The notes: a model not told the origin generated them from the letters alone. 43,813 bases of DNA from Elusimicrobiota bacterium (GCA_016204945.1 JACQJQ010000003.1:1-43813), one strand, 5' to 3'; counted from the stretch's first letter, positions 30,112-38,401 are shown. Program-made: numbers and translations.

Positions 30112-31005
30112 TCAGCGCTGAAGGACCGTGCCCGAAGGGTGATTCGAGCCGTGAACCATCGCATGGCAGTTCAAGCAGGAGCGGTTGGTCCCGTAGACGG
30201 AGTTTTTGGCCAAGGTTCCCGACTGATGGCGCCCCTGCATGTGGCAGGACTGGCACAGGCGCGGAACCTTGATGGCCAGCATCTTATTGTTGGAGGACCC
30301 GTGAGGCGAGTGGCAGGTCAAGCAGTCTTCCTTGACCGGCGCGTGCTCCCACAGCATGGGGGCCTGCTTCTCGGTGTGGCACTCGTAGCATTTGTCGTTG
30401 ATGGACTTGGCCGCGATCAACTTCTCGCTGCGCGAGCCGTGGGCGTTGTGGCATGAAGAGCACGTCATCTTGCCCGCTCCGGACTTCGAGGTCGCATCAC
30501 GCAACGGATGCTTGGAGCGTTTGACAAGATCCGCCTTCACTTCTTTATGGCAGGTGGTGCAAAGCTCCATCTCGGTCTTCTTCGCCAGAAGCGTCTCGTT
30601 GCCGCCATGGACCTTATGGCAGGACACGCAGCTCTCCCCCTTGCCTGAATGCGCGCTTCCCGCCCAGAACATGCGGTTGCGGTCGGCGGAGTGGCAGGTC
30701 ATGCAAGTTTCAGACGCTTTTCCCGCCGTGGCCTTGCCCGGGTTGAAGATGTCCTTTCCGTCGCCGGCGGAAACGTGCGCGGCGCCGTCGCCGTGGCAGG
30801 TCTCGCAGGTCTTATCGAAGGCGATGTTCTTGATCTTCTCAAGGCGCGCGCCGTGGGCGGTGCTCTTTAAGGAGGAAGTCTGCTTCTCATGACAGCTGGC
30901 GCAGACAGGCGCCGCGGACTCGGCATGAGCTTTCGGATCCGGCACGGCCATCCAGCCGATCGCCAGCGCCGCCGCGATTCTAATCGTTATTCGACGTGTG
31001 TTCAT
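30112..31005 (-). CDS. Decaheme c-type cytochrome, DmsE/MtrA family
   Basis: Ten CXXCH motifs (CASCH, CETCH, CMTCH, CVSCH, CTTCH, CSSCH, CYECH, CLTCH, CQSCH, CLNCH); signal peptide; GAGGAG 8 nt before ATG. Confidence 0.93.
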   Translation of the reverse strand: MNTRRITIRIAAALAIGWMAVPDPKAHAESAAPVCASCHEKQTSSLKSTAHGARLEKIKNIAFDKTCETCHGDGAAHVSAGDGKDIFNPGKATAGKASETCMTCHSADRNRMFWAGSAHSGKGESCVSCHKVHGGNETLLAKKTEMELCTTCHKEVKADLVKRSKHPLRDATSKSGAGKMTCSSCHNAHGSRSEKLIAAKSINDKCYECHTEKQAPMLWEHAPVKEDCLTCHSPHGSSNNKMLAIKVPRLCQSCHMQGRHQSGTLAKNSVYGTNRSCLNCHAMVHGSNHPSGTVLQR

Positions 31006-31198
31006 ATTGATGCTCCTCGTTCAAAACAGCTGTCTCCGCGACGACACTTTCAATTTCATCGAGCTTTCGCGCCAGATTCCGGATGAATGTTCGAACCTGC
31101 TCCGGCTCGCCGCGCCACACGTCGAAGAATCGATTCACTTCGTGGGTTCGCATCCGGACGCCTTTTTCTTTGCCCTGATGCTGGGAGCTTTTCGTCAT
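30980..31198 (-). CDS. Small ORF (72 aa) overlapping the cytochrome start
   Basis: MTKSSQHQGKEKGVRMRTHEVNRFFDVWRGEPEQVRTFIRNLARKLDEIESVVAETAVLNEEHQYEHTSNND; first ORF downstream of the sigma-54-like element. Confidence 0.5.
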   Translation of the reverse strand: MTKSSQHQGKEKGVRMRTHEVNRFFDVWRGEPEQVRTFIRNLARKLDEIESVVAETAVLNEEHQYEHTSNND

Positions 31199-31222
31199 AA
31201 AATCCGTACACCATCTTCTACG

Positions 31223-31237
31223 GCAACACTGCGGCCA
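31223..31237 (-). promoter_or_regulatory. Sigma-54 -24/-12 promoter element TGGC-N7-TTGC
   Basis: Minus strand TGGCCGCAGTGTTGC: GG and GC separated by 10 nt; directly upstream of the small ORF/cytochrome operon and next to an NtrC-type regulator. Confidence 0.65.
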
Positions 31238-31282
31238 CCCGCACGCACGCAGAGATACGAGGGGGAATCCCAAAAGAATACA

Positions 31283-31308
31283 CGCCGGGCAGGGAATTAT
31301 TCCCGGCG
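31283..31308 (-). terminator. Hairpin CGCCGGG...CCCGGCG between the response regulator gene and the cytochrome operon
   Basis: 7-bp inverted repeat downstream of the regulator stop, within a larger ACACGC...GCGTGT repeat. Confidence 0.5.
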
Positions 31309-31341
31309 CGGCGCGTGTTTTTTCCCGACCGAGTGATGGTT

Positions 31342-32691
31342 CTAGGTATCGGCTTCGTAATCACGGAGCTTGTTGTAAAGCGTCTTGACATCAACGCCCA
31401 GGCTCCGGGCCGCGCGGGACTTGTTGCCCCCCTCAGCCGCTAAAACCTTGAGGATATGGCACCGCTCGGCTTCCGCGAGGGAATTATCCTTGGGCCGCGC
31501 CCCGGCGGAGGCGGTCCCCTGCAAGCAGGAAGCGATGTCCTCTCGGCGGATCGCCTCGCCCTCAGAAAGGATCATCGCGCGCTCGATGATGTTCTCCAGC
31601 TCGCGGACATTTCCCGGCCACGGATAGTCTTTCAGGGCGTCGAGCGCGTCCGGTGAAAGGCTCCGGCTTCGCGTCACGATGGAGGCGGAGCACTTCTTAA
31701 GGAAGTGTTCCGCGAGGAGCGGGATGTCCCCTCGACGCTCACGGAGCGGGGGAAGGCGGATCGCCACCACATTGAGCCGAAAATAAAGATCGTCGCGGAA
31801 TTTCCTCTCTTGAATGGCCTTGGGCAGGTCGCGATGGGTCGCGCTCAGGACGCGGATGTCGGTTTTCATGTTCCGCGTGCCGCCCACGCGCCGGAATTCT
31901 CCGGAGTCGAGGAACCTCAGGACTTTCGCCTGAATACCCGGGGACATGTCGCCGATCTCATCGAGAAAAAGGCTCCCACGGTCCGCCAACTCCACGAGCC
32001 CCGGCTTCTGGCGAGAGGCGTCGGTGAAGGCGCCCCTCTCATGGCCGAAGAGCTCGCTCTCCAGGAGGTTGTCCTGAAAAGCGGCGCAGTTGAGCGCCAG
32101 GAATGACTCGTCCCTCCGGGCGCTCTTCCGATGGATCATCCGGGCGATGATCTCCTTGCCCGTCCCGGTCTCGCCGGAGATCAGGACGGAGGAGGATGCG
32201 CCCGCCGCCTTCTCCGCCATACGGAGAGCTTCCTGCACCCCGGGATCTTCGCCGACGAACAGGTCGAACTGCGACTCCCGGGAAAAACGGCGATGCAGGA
32301 CCTCATTCTCGCGCCGGAGAAGAGACTCCGAGAAGGCCCGATCGATGACCAGGCACAGCTCCGCAAGATCGTACGGTTTGGTCAGATAGTCATAGGCGCC
32401 GAGCTTCATCGACTCGAGCGCCGTCTCCACGGTGGCATTGCCCGTGAGCATGATCACCTTCGCCAGGGGATGCTCCTTGCGGATCCTCTCCAAAACCTCC
32501 ACGCCGCTCTCTCCGGGCAGGGCGATGTCTAGGAGCACGACGTCCGCGCACTGTCTCGCCAGCAAGTCCATGGCCTCCTTGCCCTCGCCGGCATCCTGGA
32601 CTTCATAGCCCTTACGCAAAAGCTCTTTTTTAAGATAATGGCAGAGCTTCTTTTCGTCATCGACGACGAGGATGTTCGCTTTCCTAGGCAT
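31342..32691 (-). CDS. NtrC-family sigma-54-dependent response regulator
   Basis: Receiver domain [10 protein letters not shown]...[10 protein letters not shown]...LTKPYD; AAA+ [32 protein letters not shown]; Fis-type [28 protein letters not shown]. Confidence 0.95.
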   Translation of the reverse strand: MPRKANILVVDDEKKLCHYLKKELLRKGYEVQDAGEGKEAMDLLARQCADVVLLDIALPGESGVEVLERIRKEHPLAKVIMLTGNATVETALESMKLGAYDYLTKPYDLAELCLVIDRAFSESLLRRENEVLHRRFSRESQFDLFVGEDPGVQEALRMAEKAAGASSSVLISGETGTGKEIIARMIHRKSARRDESFLALNCAAFQDNLLESELFGHERGAFTDASRQKPGLVELADRGSLFLDEIGDMSPGIQAKVLRFLDSGEFRRVGGTRNMKTDIRVLSATHRDLPKAIQERKFRDDLYFRLNVVAIRLPPLRERRGDIPLLAEHFLKKCSASIVTRSRSLSPDALDALKDYPWPGNVRELENIIERAMILSEGEAIRREDIASCLQGTASAGARPKDNSLAEAERCHILKVLAAEGGNKSRAARSLGVDVKTLYNKLRDYEADT

Positions 32692-34135
32692 CGCTGGAGA
32701 CCTCTCTGTCGTCCAAGGGAATGGAAAAAGTGAAGGTCGAGCCCTGACCGCCGCGGCTCGTGACGCCGATGCGCCCGTGATGGCTGTCGATGATCTTCTG
32801 GCAGATCGCCAACCCGAGACCCGTGCCCTTGCCCGCGGACTTGGTGGTAAAAAATGGCTCAAACACCTTGGAGATATTCTCCTGCAGGATGCCGACACCG
32901 TTGTCCTGGACAGAAACCGATGCATCGCTTCCCGAGCGCTCCGCCCAGATGCGAACCTCCCCGTCGGGGGAATTGTGGTCCAGGGCGTTGATGAGGATAT
33001 TGAGCACGACCTGCTTGATCTGATCGGCGTCCGCCTTCGCCCTCACGGGACGACTCGATGGGACAAAAACGATGCTCTGGCCCATCTGTTTGGCCCGGTG
33101 AGCGACCAACGGGATCGTGTTGCCGATCAACTCGTCAAGGTCGACTGAACCGTGACGCGGCTCCCTATGCCGGGCGAAATCCAGCAGCCCGTCCGTGATC
33201 GTCTTGCAGCGGAAGATCTCGTCGTTGACCGTCTTCAGGTATTCCGGGAAGTCCTCGAAATCCGCGCAGGCGAGAAGCGCGGGGCTTTTCGCCCGGTCGA
33301 GAAGGGATTGGGTGCAGATCGCCATGGTGTTGAGCGGGTTGTTGATCTCGTGAGCCACGCTGCTGGAGAGCTCTCCGATGGCGGCGAGCTTGCCTGAGCG
33401 GATCAGGCTGCTCTGCGAACGCTTGAGGTCGCCGATCATGAGGTTCAGGGCGCCGGAGAGGCGCCCTACCTCGTCTCCATGCTCATCCTGGGCCTGGACC
33501 TCCAGGTTCCCCTCGCCGACCGCCCGGGCGACGTCGACGAGATGCGAAAAGCGTTGCGCAAGCTTTACGGTAAGCCCGTACGCCACCGCCAGGCCGAAGA
33601 TCAGCATGAGCGCGGCGCCCACCCCCCACTCCAAGATCACGCGGGCGATGCGCCGGCGCACCGACTGTTCCGTCATCCCCACATGGATGCTTCCCAGGCG
33701 TCCTCCGAGCAACGGGGAAGCGATGTCCTGGATATGGCCCTCCTCGGTCGAGATCCTTCGCGCGTGAACGCCCCCCGCGGTGGGGCCAGACAAAGGGTTG
33801 ACCTGAGCCAGGCCCTTGGGAATTCCGCCTGGGAAGGTGTGGGCCTGTATGTCTCCGGCGGCGCCCAGGACATAAATGTAGCGTACATCATCGTAGCTGC
33901 GCATCGTCTGACGGAAAAGCTGGTACAGCGCGAACTGATCGTTCATCAGGATGGACTCTTCGGTGGGGCCGACCAGGATGTGCGCGACGGTCACGCCGCG
34001 CCGAGTCAGTTCTTCCTTAAGCATGCGGGAGAGGCCGTAATGGATGTTTCCCATGACGGTGACACCGAAGGCCAGAACCAGGCCGCCGACCCCTGCCATG
34101 ATTTTCAGCTTGAGGCTGACTCCTCTCCGCTTCAT
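32684..34135 (-). CDS. Membrane sensor histidine kinase (periplasmic domain, HAMP, HisKA, HATPase)
   Basis: Two TM segments; GELSSSVAHEINNPL H-box; N box ILINALDHN; DNGVGI, GKGTGLGLAICQKII. Confidence 0.95.
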   Translation of the reverse strand: MKRRGVSLKLKIMAGVGGLVLAFGVTVMGNIHYGLSRMLKEELTRRGVTVAHILVGPTEESILMNDQFALYQLFRQTMRSYDDVRYIYVLGAAGDIQAHTFPGGIPKGLAQVNPLSGPTAGGVHARRISTEEGHIQDIASPLLGGRLGSIHVGMTEQSVRRRIARVILEWGVGAALMLIFGLAVAYGLTVKLAQRFSHLVDVARAVGEGNLEVQAQDEHGDEVGRLSGALNLMIGDLKRSQSSLIRSGKLAAIGELSSSVAHEINNPLNTMAICTQSLLDRAKSPALLACADFEDFPEYLKTVNDEIFRCKTITDGLLDFARHREPRHGSVDLDELIGNTIPLVAHRAKQMGQSIVFVPSSRPVRAKADADQIKQVVLNILINALDHNSPDGEVRIWAERSGSDASVSVQDNGVGILQENISKVFEPFFTTKSAGKGTGLGLAICQKIIDSHHGRIGVTSRGGQGSTFTFSIPLDDREVSSDA

Positions 34136-35037
34136 CGAACCGTCGTGACCGCGGCTCTCATCCGGCGGACGCCCTCGTAGGCCGCGTCCTCCTCCTCGAT
34201 GAATCGCCCGATTCCCGCCTGGCCGAGCAGCGCTTTCCCCTCCGAATCCCGATGCATGCTCAAGAAGATGTCGCGCAGCCTCTTCTTTAATCCCGGATCC
34301 AACTGAGGGTGCACGACCACCGGAGGCATCCCGAAGGGCGGCGACCGATCGATCACCCGCGTTTCCGCCGCGGCACTCGCTCCGGACCGTGCTAGGCCGT
34401 CCCAGACGAGGCTCGAGACCGCGGCCCCGTCGGCCAAGCCACGAGCGACGGCCTCGATGGAATTATCATGGCCCCAGGTAAAGATCGTTTTGCTGAAAAA
34501 GACCTCCGGCTTTACACCCATCTTCGACAGCAAGTAAGCTGGATAGAGCTTTCCCGTCGTCGACAACGGGTCGACGAATGCGAAGACCCGACCTTTCAGG
34601 TCCGCGAAACTATGGATGGGCGCATTCTTGCGCACGATGATGTAGGCGCGATAGTCCTTCTTACCCCCGATCTGGGGCACGACCAGCGCCTCCGCTCCGA
34701 ACCGGGCCCGGGCCTCCACATAGGGACCGCTGCAGATGAAGGCCACTTCGACCTCCCGGTTCTCGAGCAAGGCGATGGCTTCGGAGTAGCCCGTGCGCTG
34801 AACCACCTCCACGGGCATGTCCAGCTTCCTGCCCAGATACTGAAGCATGCGCTCGTAGTCGCGGATATTCTTCTGCGGGGAAACGATGGAGGCGATGGCG
34901 ATGCGAACCGGCTTGACGAGACGAGGCGGGTTCCCGGCAGAAGGCTCGACTTGGGAAAAAGAGATATGAGGGTCCGCCGGATCGCTGTTGCAGGCAGTCA
35001 ACACGAGGAAGCATAAAGCGAAAGCTGGCCGACTCAT
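34132..35037 (-). CDS. PhnD-like periplasmic binding lipoprotein (phosphonate/oxyanion-type)
   Basis: Lipobox LTACN; VRIAIASIVSPQKNIRDYERMLQYLGRKLDMPVEVVQRTGYSEAIALLENREVEVAFICSGPYVEA; 4-nt overlap with the kinase gene. Confidence 0.88.
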   Translation of the reverse strand: MSRPAFALCFLVLTACNSDPADPHISFSQVEPSAGNPPRLVKPVRIAIASIVSPQKNIRDYERMLQYLGRKLDMPVEVVQRTGYSEAIALLENREVEVAFICSGPYVEARARFGAEALVVPQIGGKKDYRAYIIVRKNAPIHSFADLKGRVFAFVDPLSTTGKLYPAYLLSKMGVKPEVFFSKTIFTWGHDNSIEAVARGLADGAAVSSLVWDGLARSGASAAAETRVIDRSPPFGMPPVVVHPQLDPGLKKRLRDIFLSMHRDSEGKALLGQAGIGRFIEEEDAAYEGVRRMRAAVTTVR

Positions 35038-35144
35038 GCTCCCAGATCAGCAACAAAACGGCCTTTCTCCAAAAAATGAAGCCGCTTACACGCATGCGCG
35101 TTCTTGGCCGCGCTTTAGCCTCAATGAGAGTGCACGTCATCCCC

Positions 35145-35175
35145 CGTTCATCGAAAAAAGTCAGTAAAATGAACG
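35145..35175. repeat. Inverted repeat CGTTCAT-N17-ATGAACG immediately upstream of the intact tRNA
   Basis: Perfect 7-bp arms 35145-35151 and 35169-35175. Confidence 0.5.
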
Positions 35176-35178
35176 ATG

Positions 35179-35199
35179 CGCGCCCGTAGCTCAGTTGGT
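35179..35199 (+). repeat. Right copy of 21-nt direct repeat CGCGCCCGTAGCTCAGTTGGT
   Basis: Identical to 27539-27559. Confidence 0.95.
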
Positions 35200-35253
35200 T
35201 AGAGCGGTCCGCTCATAACGGATTGGTCGCCGGTTCGAGTCCGGCCGGGCGCA
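35180..35253 (+). tRNA. tRNA with CAU anticodon (elongator Met or Ile2)
   Basis: Full cloverleaf: acceptor GCGCCCG/CGGGCGC, D arm GCTC..GAGC, anticodon loop CTCATAA, T arm GCCGG-TTCGAGT-CCGGC, discriminator A; CCA not encoded. Confidence 0.95.
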
Positions 35254-35273
35254 GGATTTGTTCGGAGAGGAAT

Positions 35274-36161
35274 ATGGCGACTCAAGGCTTGAAGGGCATC
35301 GTGCTCGCCGGCGGCTCGGGAACGCGGCTTTACCCCGTGACCCGCTCGGTCAGCAAACAGCTTGTCCCCGTCTACGACAAGCCCATGATCTACTACCCGC
35401 TTTCCACCCTCATGCTGGCCGGCATACGCGACATCCTCATCATCACGACCCCGGAGGATCGGCCCGCCTTCGCGCGCCTCCTCGGGGACGGCTCCTGGGC
35501 GGGCCTCAGCATCTCCTACGCGGTCCAGCCGAAGCCCGAGGGCTTGGCCCAGGCGTTCATCATCGGCGCCGATTTCGTGGGAGGCGACCGCGTCGCGCTC
35601 GTTTTGGGCGACAACATCTTCTACGGACACGGCCTGCCCCAGCACCTGCGCGCCGCGGCGGCGCAAAAAACCGGCGCGACCGTCTTCGCCTACCACGTCA
35701 AGGATCCGGAGCGCTACGGCGTCGTGGAGTTCGACGCGCGGGGCCGCGCCGTCAGCCTGGCTGAAAAGCCGCTGAAGCCGAAGTCCTCCTACGCGGTGAC
35801 CGGCCTTTATTTCTACGACAACTCCGTGCTCGACATCGCCGCGAACCTCAAGCCCTCCCGGCGCGGCGAGCTCGAGATCACCGACGTGAACAAGGCGTAC
35901 CTGAAGAACGGCCGCCTGCACGTGCAGAAGATGGGCCGCGGCATCGCCTGGCTCGACACCGGCACCCACGAGGCCCTGCTCCAGGCCTCGACGTTCATCT
36001 CGGTCATCGAGGAACGGCAGGCCCTGAAAGTCGCCTGCCTCGAGGAGATCGCCTTCAGCCTCGGCTATATCGACGCCAAGCGCCTGCGCGCGCTCGCCGA
36101 GCCGATGCGCAAGAACGAGTACGGGCGCTACCTGCTGCGCGTCGCCGAAGATCGCTCCTGA
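35274..36161 (+). CDS. rmlA: Glucose-1-phosphate thymidylyltransferase
   Basis: [56 protein letters not shown]. Confidence 0.95.
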   Translation: MATQGLKGIVLAGGSGTRLYPVTRSVSKQLVPVYDKPMIYYPLSTLMLAGIRDILIITTPEDRPAFARLLGDGSWAGLSISYAVQPKPEGLAQAFIIGADFVGGDRVALVLGDNIFYGHGLPQHLRAAAAQKTGATVFAYHVKDPERYGVVEFDARGRAVSLAEKPLKPKSSYAVTGLYFYDNSVLDIAANLKPSRRGELEITDVNKAYLKNGRLHVQKMGRGIAWLDTGTHEALLQASTFISVIEERQALKVACLEEIAFSLGYIDAKRLRALAEPMRKNEYGRYLLRVAEDRS

Positions 36162-36919
36162 TGCTGCGCCCCGACGTCGTCGAATACCTCAAGGAGCACC
36201 TGCGGTCGTTTCCCGTCGAAGCCCTGCGCAAGCAGCTCTCCGACGAGGGAGTCGGCGACGCGGACTTCGAGGATTCGCTGGCCGCGGCCCTGCGCTCGCC
36301 GGCCGCCCCCAAGAAGCCCGCGTTGAAGCCGAGGACGAGCGCGGCCGCGCTCGTCTTCCTGGGGCTGGGCGCGGCCGTCATCCTGTCCATCGGTTTTTAC
36401 GCGCTGTCGCGCAAGCCCGTGTCCCGTTCCGCCGAGGGCAACGCCGCGGGCCCGTCGGGCGAGTCCGCCTTCATCGGCCGCGCGGGCTGGGTCGTACGCC
36501 TGCCGGAAGGCTACGTCGGCGTCTCCAATTTCACCGACTCGAGCAAGCGGCACCAAGTCGTGTACTTCTGCAAAAAGGACACCGACCCGACGAATTTCCT
36601 CAATGAGGGCCTGTTCGGCCAACTCGGCATCGTCAAGCTCGAGGTGCTTCCGACCCAGTTCCCGAACAACCCGGCCGGGATCGCGAATCTTTCGCGCATG
36701 GCCGCGGGCAAATACAAGAACGCGGGCGAGAAGTTCGCGATGAAGAGCATGCAGGTCGCCACCCTGCCCGGCGTCTCGGTGGCCGTGCTGGCCCCCTTCC
36801 CCCGCGCCGAGGCCTTCGTCTTGGGCCAAGAGCACATGTACTTTTTCTCCGCGGGCCAGGAGGATGAAATCTGGCGCGACATCGTCCTGAGCCTGCGCGA
36901 CGCGCATACGGAGAATTAG
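36161..36919 (+). CDS. Hypothetical single-TM protein
   Basis: 252 aa; one TM segment AAALVFLGLGAAVILSIGFYAL; start overlaps the rmlA stop. Confidence 0.6.
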   Translation: MLRPDVVEYLKEHLRSFPVEALRKQLSDEGVGDADFEDSLAAALRSPAAPKKPALKPRTSAAALVFLGLGAAVILSIGFYALSRKPVSRSAEGNAAGPSGESAFIGRAGWVVRLPEGYVGVSNFTDSSKRHQVVYFCKKDTDPTNFLNEGLFGQLGIVKLEVLPTQFPNNPAGIANLSRMAAGKYKNAGEKFAMKSMQVATLPGVSVAVLAPFPRAEAFVLGQEHMYFFSAGQEDEIWRDIVLSLRDAHTEN

Positions 36920-36965
36920 GCTCCCGCGCCGGACCGCCCGCCCCATGGGGGAGAGCTCATTTTCC

Positions 36966-36971
36966 TATAAT
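36966..36971 (+). promoter_or_regulatory. Perfect -10 hexamer TATAAT 8 nt before an ATG
   Basis: TATAAT-GGGGGCGG-ATG(36980). Confidence 0.5.
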
Positions 36972-36979
36972 GGGGGCGG

Positions 36980-38401
36980 ATGAAAGAGTCCCGCAAGACG
37001 AACGCGCTCATCGCCGTCGCGCTGCTCATGATCGCGGCCGCATTCGCCGCCTACTCGATCATCATGATGAGCTGGTTCCAGCCCCCGCGGCGCTCCAGCC
37101 GCGCGGACGCCGCGGCCGCGGAACGGCTTGACGCCGCCCGCAAGGAGTTCCGCGCTCGCCTTCTCAGCCCGCGCGCGCACCTGCGCCTGTCCGACGCGCT
37201 TTGGAAGGCGGGCCGGCCGATCGACGCCTTTTACGTGATGCATGCCGCGCGCCAGCTGTTCAGCGCCGACGCCTTCCGGAGCGCCCATGACGAGGCCGTG
37301 CTCGGCGCGGGCGGCCCCGCCGCCGAAATGAGCCGCCGCCTCGAGGGCCTGCGCGATGCGTCCCGGACCGTCCCGCTCCATGCGGACATCGCGCGCGAGC
37401 ATCCCGACGCGCCCGAAGGCCGCCGGTCGCTCGACGCGCTCTCTCGCCTGGCCGCGGGCGCTGAAAACGCCGGCGGCGGGGAGTCCCCGGGTCTCGCCCT
37501 GGCCGCCCTCGAAGAGCTTCACCGCGGCGACCCCGGGCACCCCGGCAAGCTCGCGGCCCTCGGCATGGCGCTCATCGCGCGCGGCGAACCGGACCTCGCC
37601 CACGCCGTCGCCTCGGAGGCGCTCGCGCGCAGACCCAATCAGGCCGGCGCCGCGCAAATCATGGGGGCGCTGGCGCTCCAACGCAAAGACCCGGACGGCG
37701 CGGCGCGCTGGCTCGCCTCGTCGTGGGACCGCAACCCGGACGATCTCTACAGCGCCGCGAAGCTCGCCCAAATCCACGATAAGCGCCGCGCCGACGCCGA
37801 GGGCGCCCTGCCGTTCTACCTGGCTCTCTACAGGCAGAATCCCGATTTCTCCGACGACGGCAATCCGATCGAGCGCCGCATCCGAGAAACCCTCGATGCG
37901 CGCCGGGAGTCCCTGCTCAAGCGCGCGCCGGTGGAGGGCCTCGGCGCCCGCTTCGCGCTCGACGACGCCTCGCTGCGGGCCGAGGCCTGCCTGCGCGCGG
38001 CCGCGTTCCAGGATCCGCGCTGGATCGACCGCCTGGGCGAGCTGCTCGATGACGACGCCGAGATCGTGCGCCGCAACGCCGACTTCGCCCTGTTCGAGAT
38101 CGGCAAAAAGGAGGCCGACGCGCTGCGCTCGCGCCGCGACGCCTGGCTTGGCAGCGACAAGCCGCTCGTGCGCATCCGCGCGCTCAACCTGTTCGCCGAC
38201 CTGGACGGCAAGAACGCGCTCCCGGCGCTGGCCGGCGCGCTGCGCGACCCCAATCCCGCCGTGCGCGCGTTCGCCAAGGTGATGGTCCTGGATCATTATT
38301 TCGCCGGGCTGCCGGAAGCCGCCAAGCTCCGCGCGCGCTACCTCGCCGAAGAGCGGGACCCCGAGGCCCTGTCCCTGCTGGCGCGCTTTCCCGCGAAATG
38401 A
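36980..38401 (+). CDS. TPR/HEAT-like repeat protein with N-terminal TM anchor
   Basis: 473 aa; N-terminal TM; C-term VRIRALNLFADLDGKNALPALAGALRDPNPAVRAFAKVMVLDHYF HEAT-like. Confidence 0.6.
   Translation: MKESRKTNALIAVALLMIAAAFAAYSIIMMSWFQPPRRSSRADAAAAERLDAARKEFRARLLSPRAHLRLSDALWKAGRPIDAFYVMHAARQLFSADAFRSAHDEAVLGAGGPAAEMSRRLEGLRDASRTVPLHADIAREHPDAPEGRRSLDALSRLAAGAENAGGGESPGLALAALEELHRGDPGHPGKLAALGMALIARGEPDLAHAVASEALARRPNQAGAAQIMGALALQRKDPDGAARWLASSWDRNPDDLYSAAKLAQIHDKRRADAEGALPFYLALYRQNPDFSDDGNPIERRIRETLDARRESLLKRAPVEGLGARFALDDASLRAEACLRAAAFQDPRWIDRLGELLDDDAEIVRRNADFALFEIGKKEADALRSRRDAWLGSDKPLVRIRALNLFADLDGKNALPALAGALRDPNPAVRAFAKVMVLDHYFAGLPEAAKLRARYLAEERDPEALSLLARFPAK

Noticed and set aside
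27675-30272. 865-aa plus-strand ORF opposite the MtrB/PioB-like gene
   Set aside because: Arg/Val-rich shadow translation typical of high-GC antisense frames; the minus strand has a signal peptide, beta-barrel strand pattern and operon context.
27560-35179. Integrase, transposase or toxin-antitoxin genes expected in a mobile island
   Set aside because: All substantial ORFs in the interval are accounted for by electron-transfer or signalling genes; none looks like a recombinase, so mobility is only inferred.
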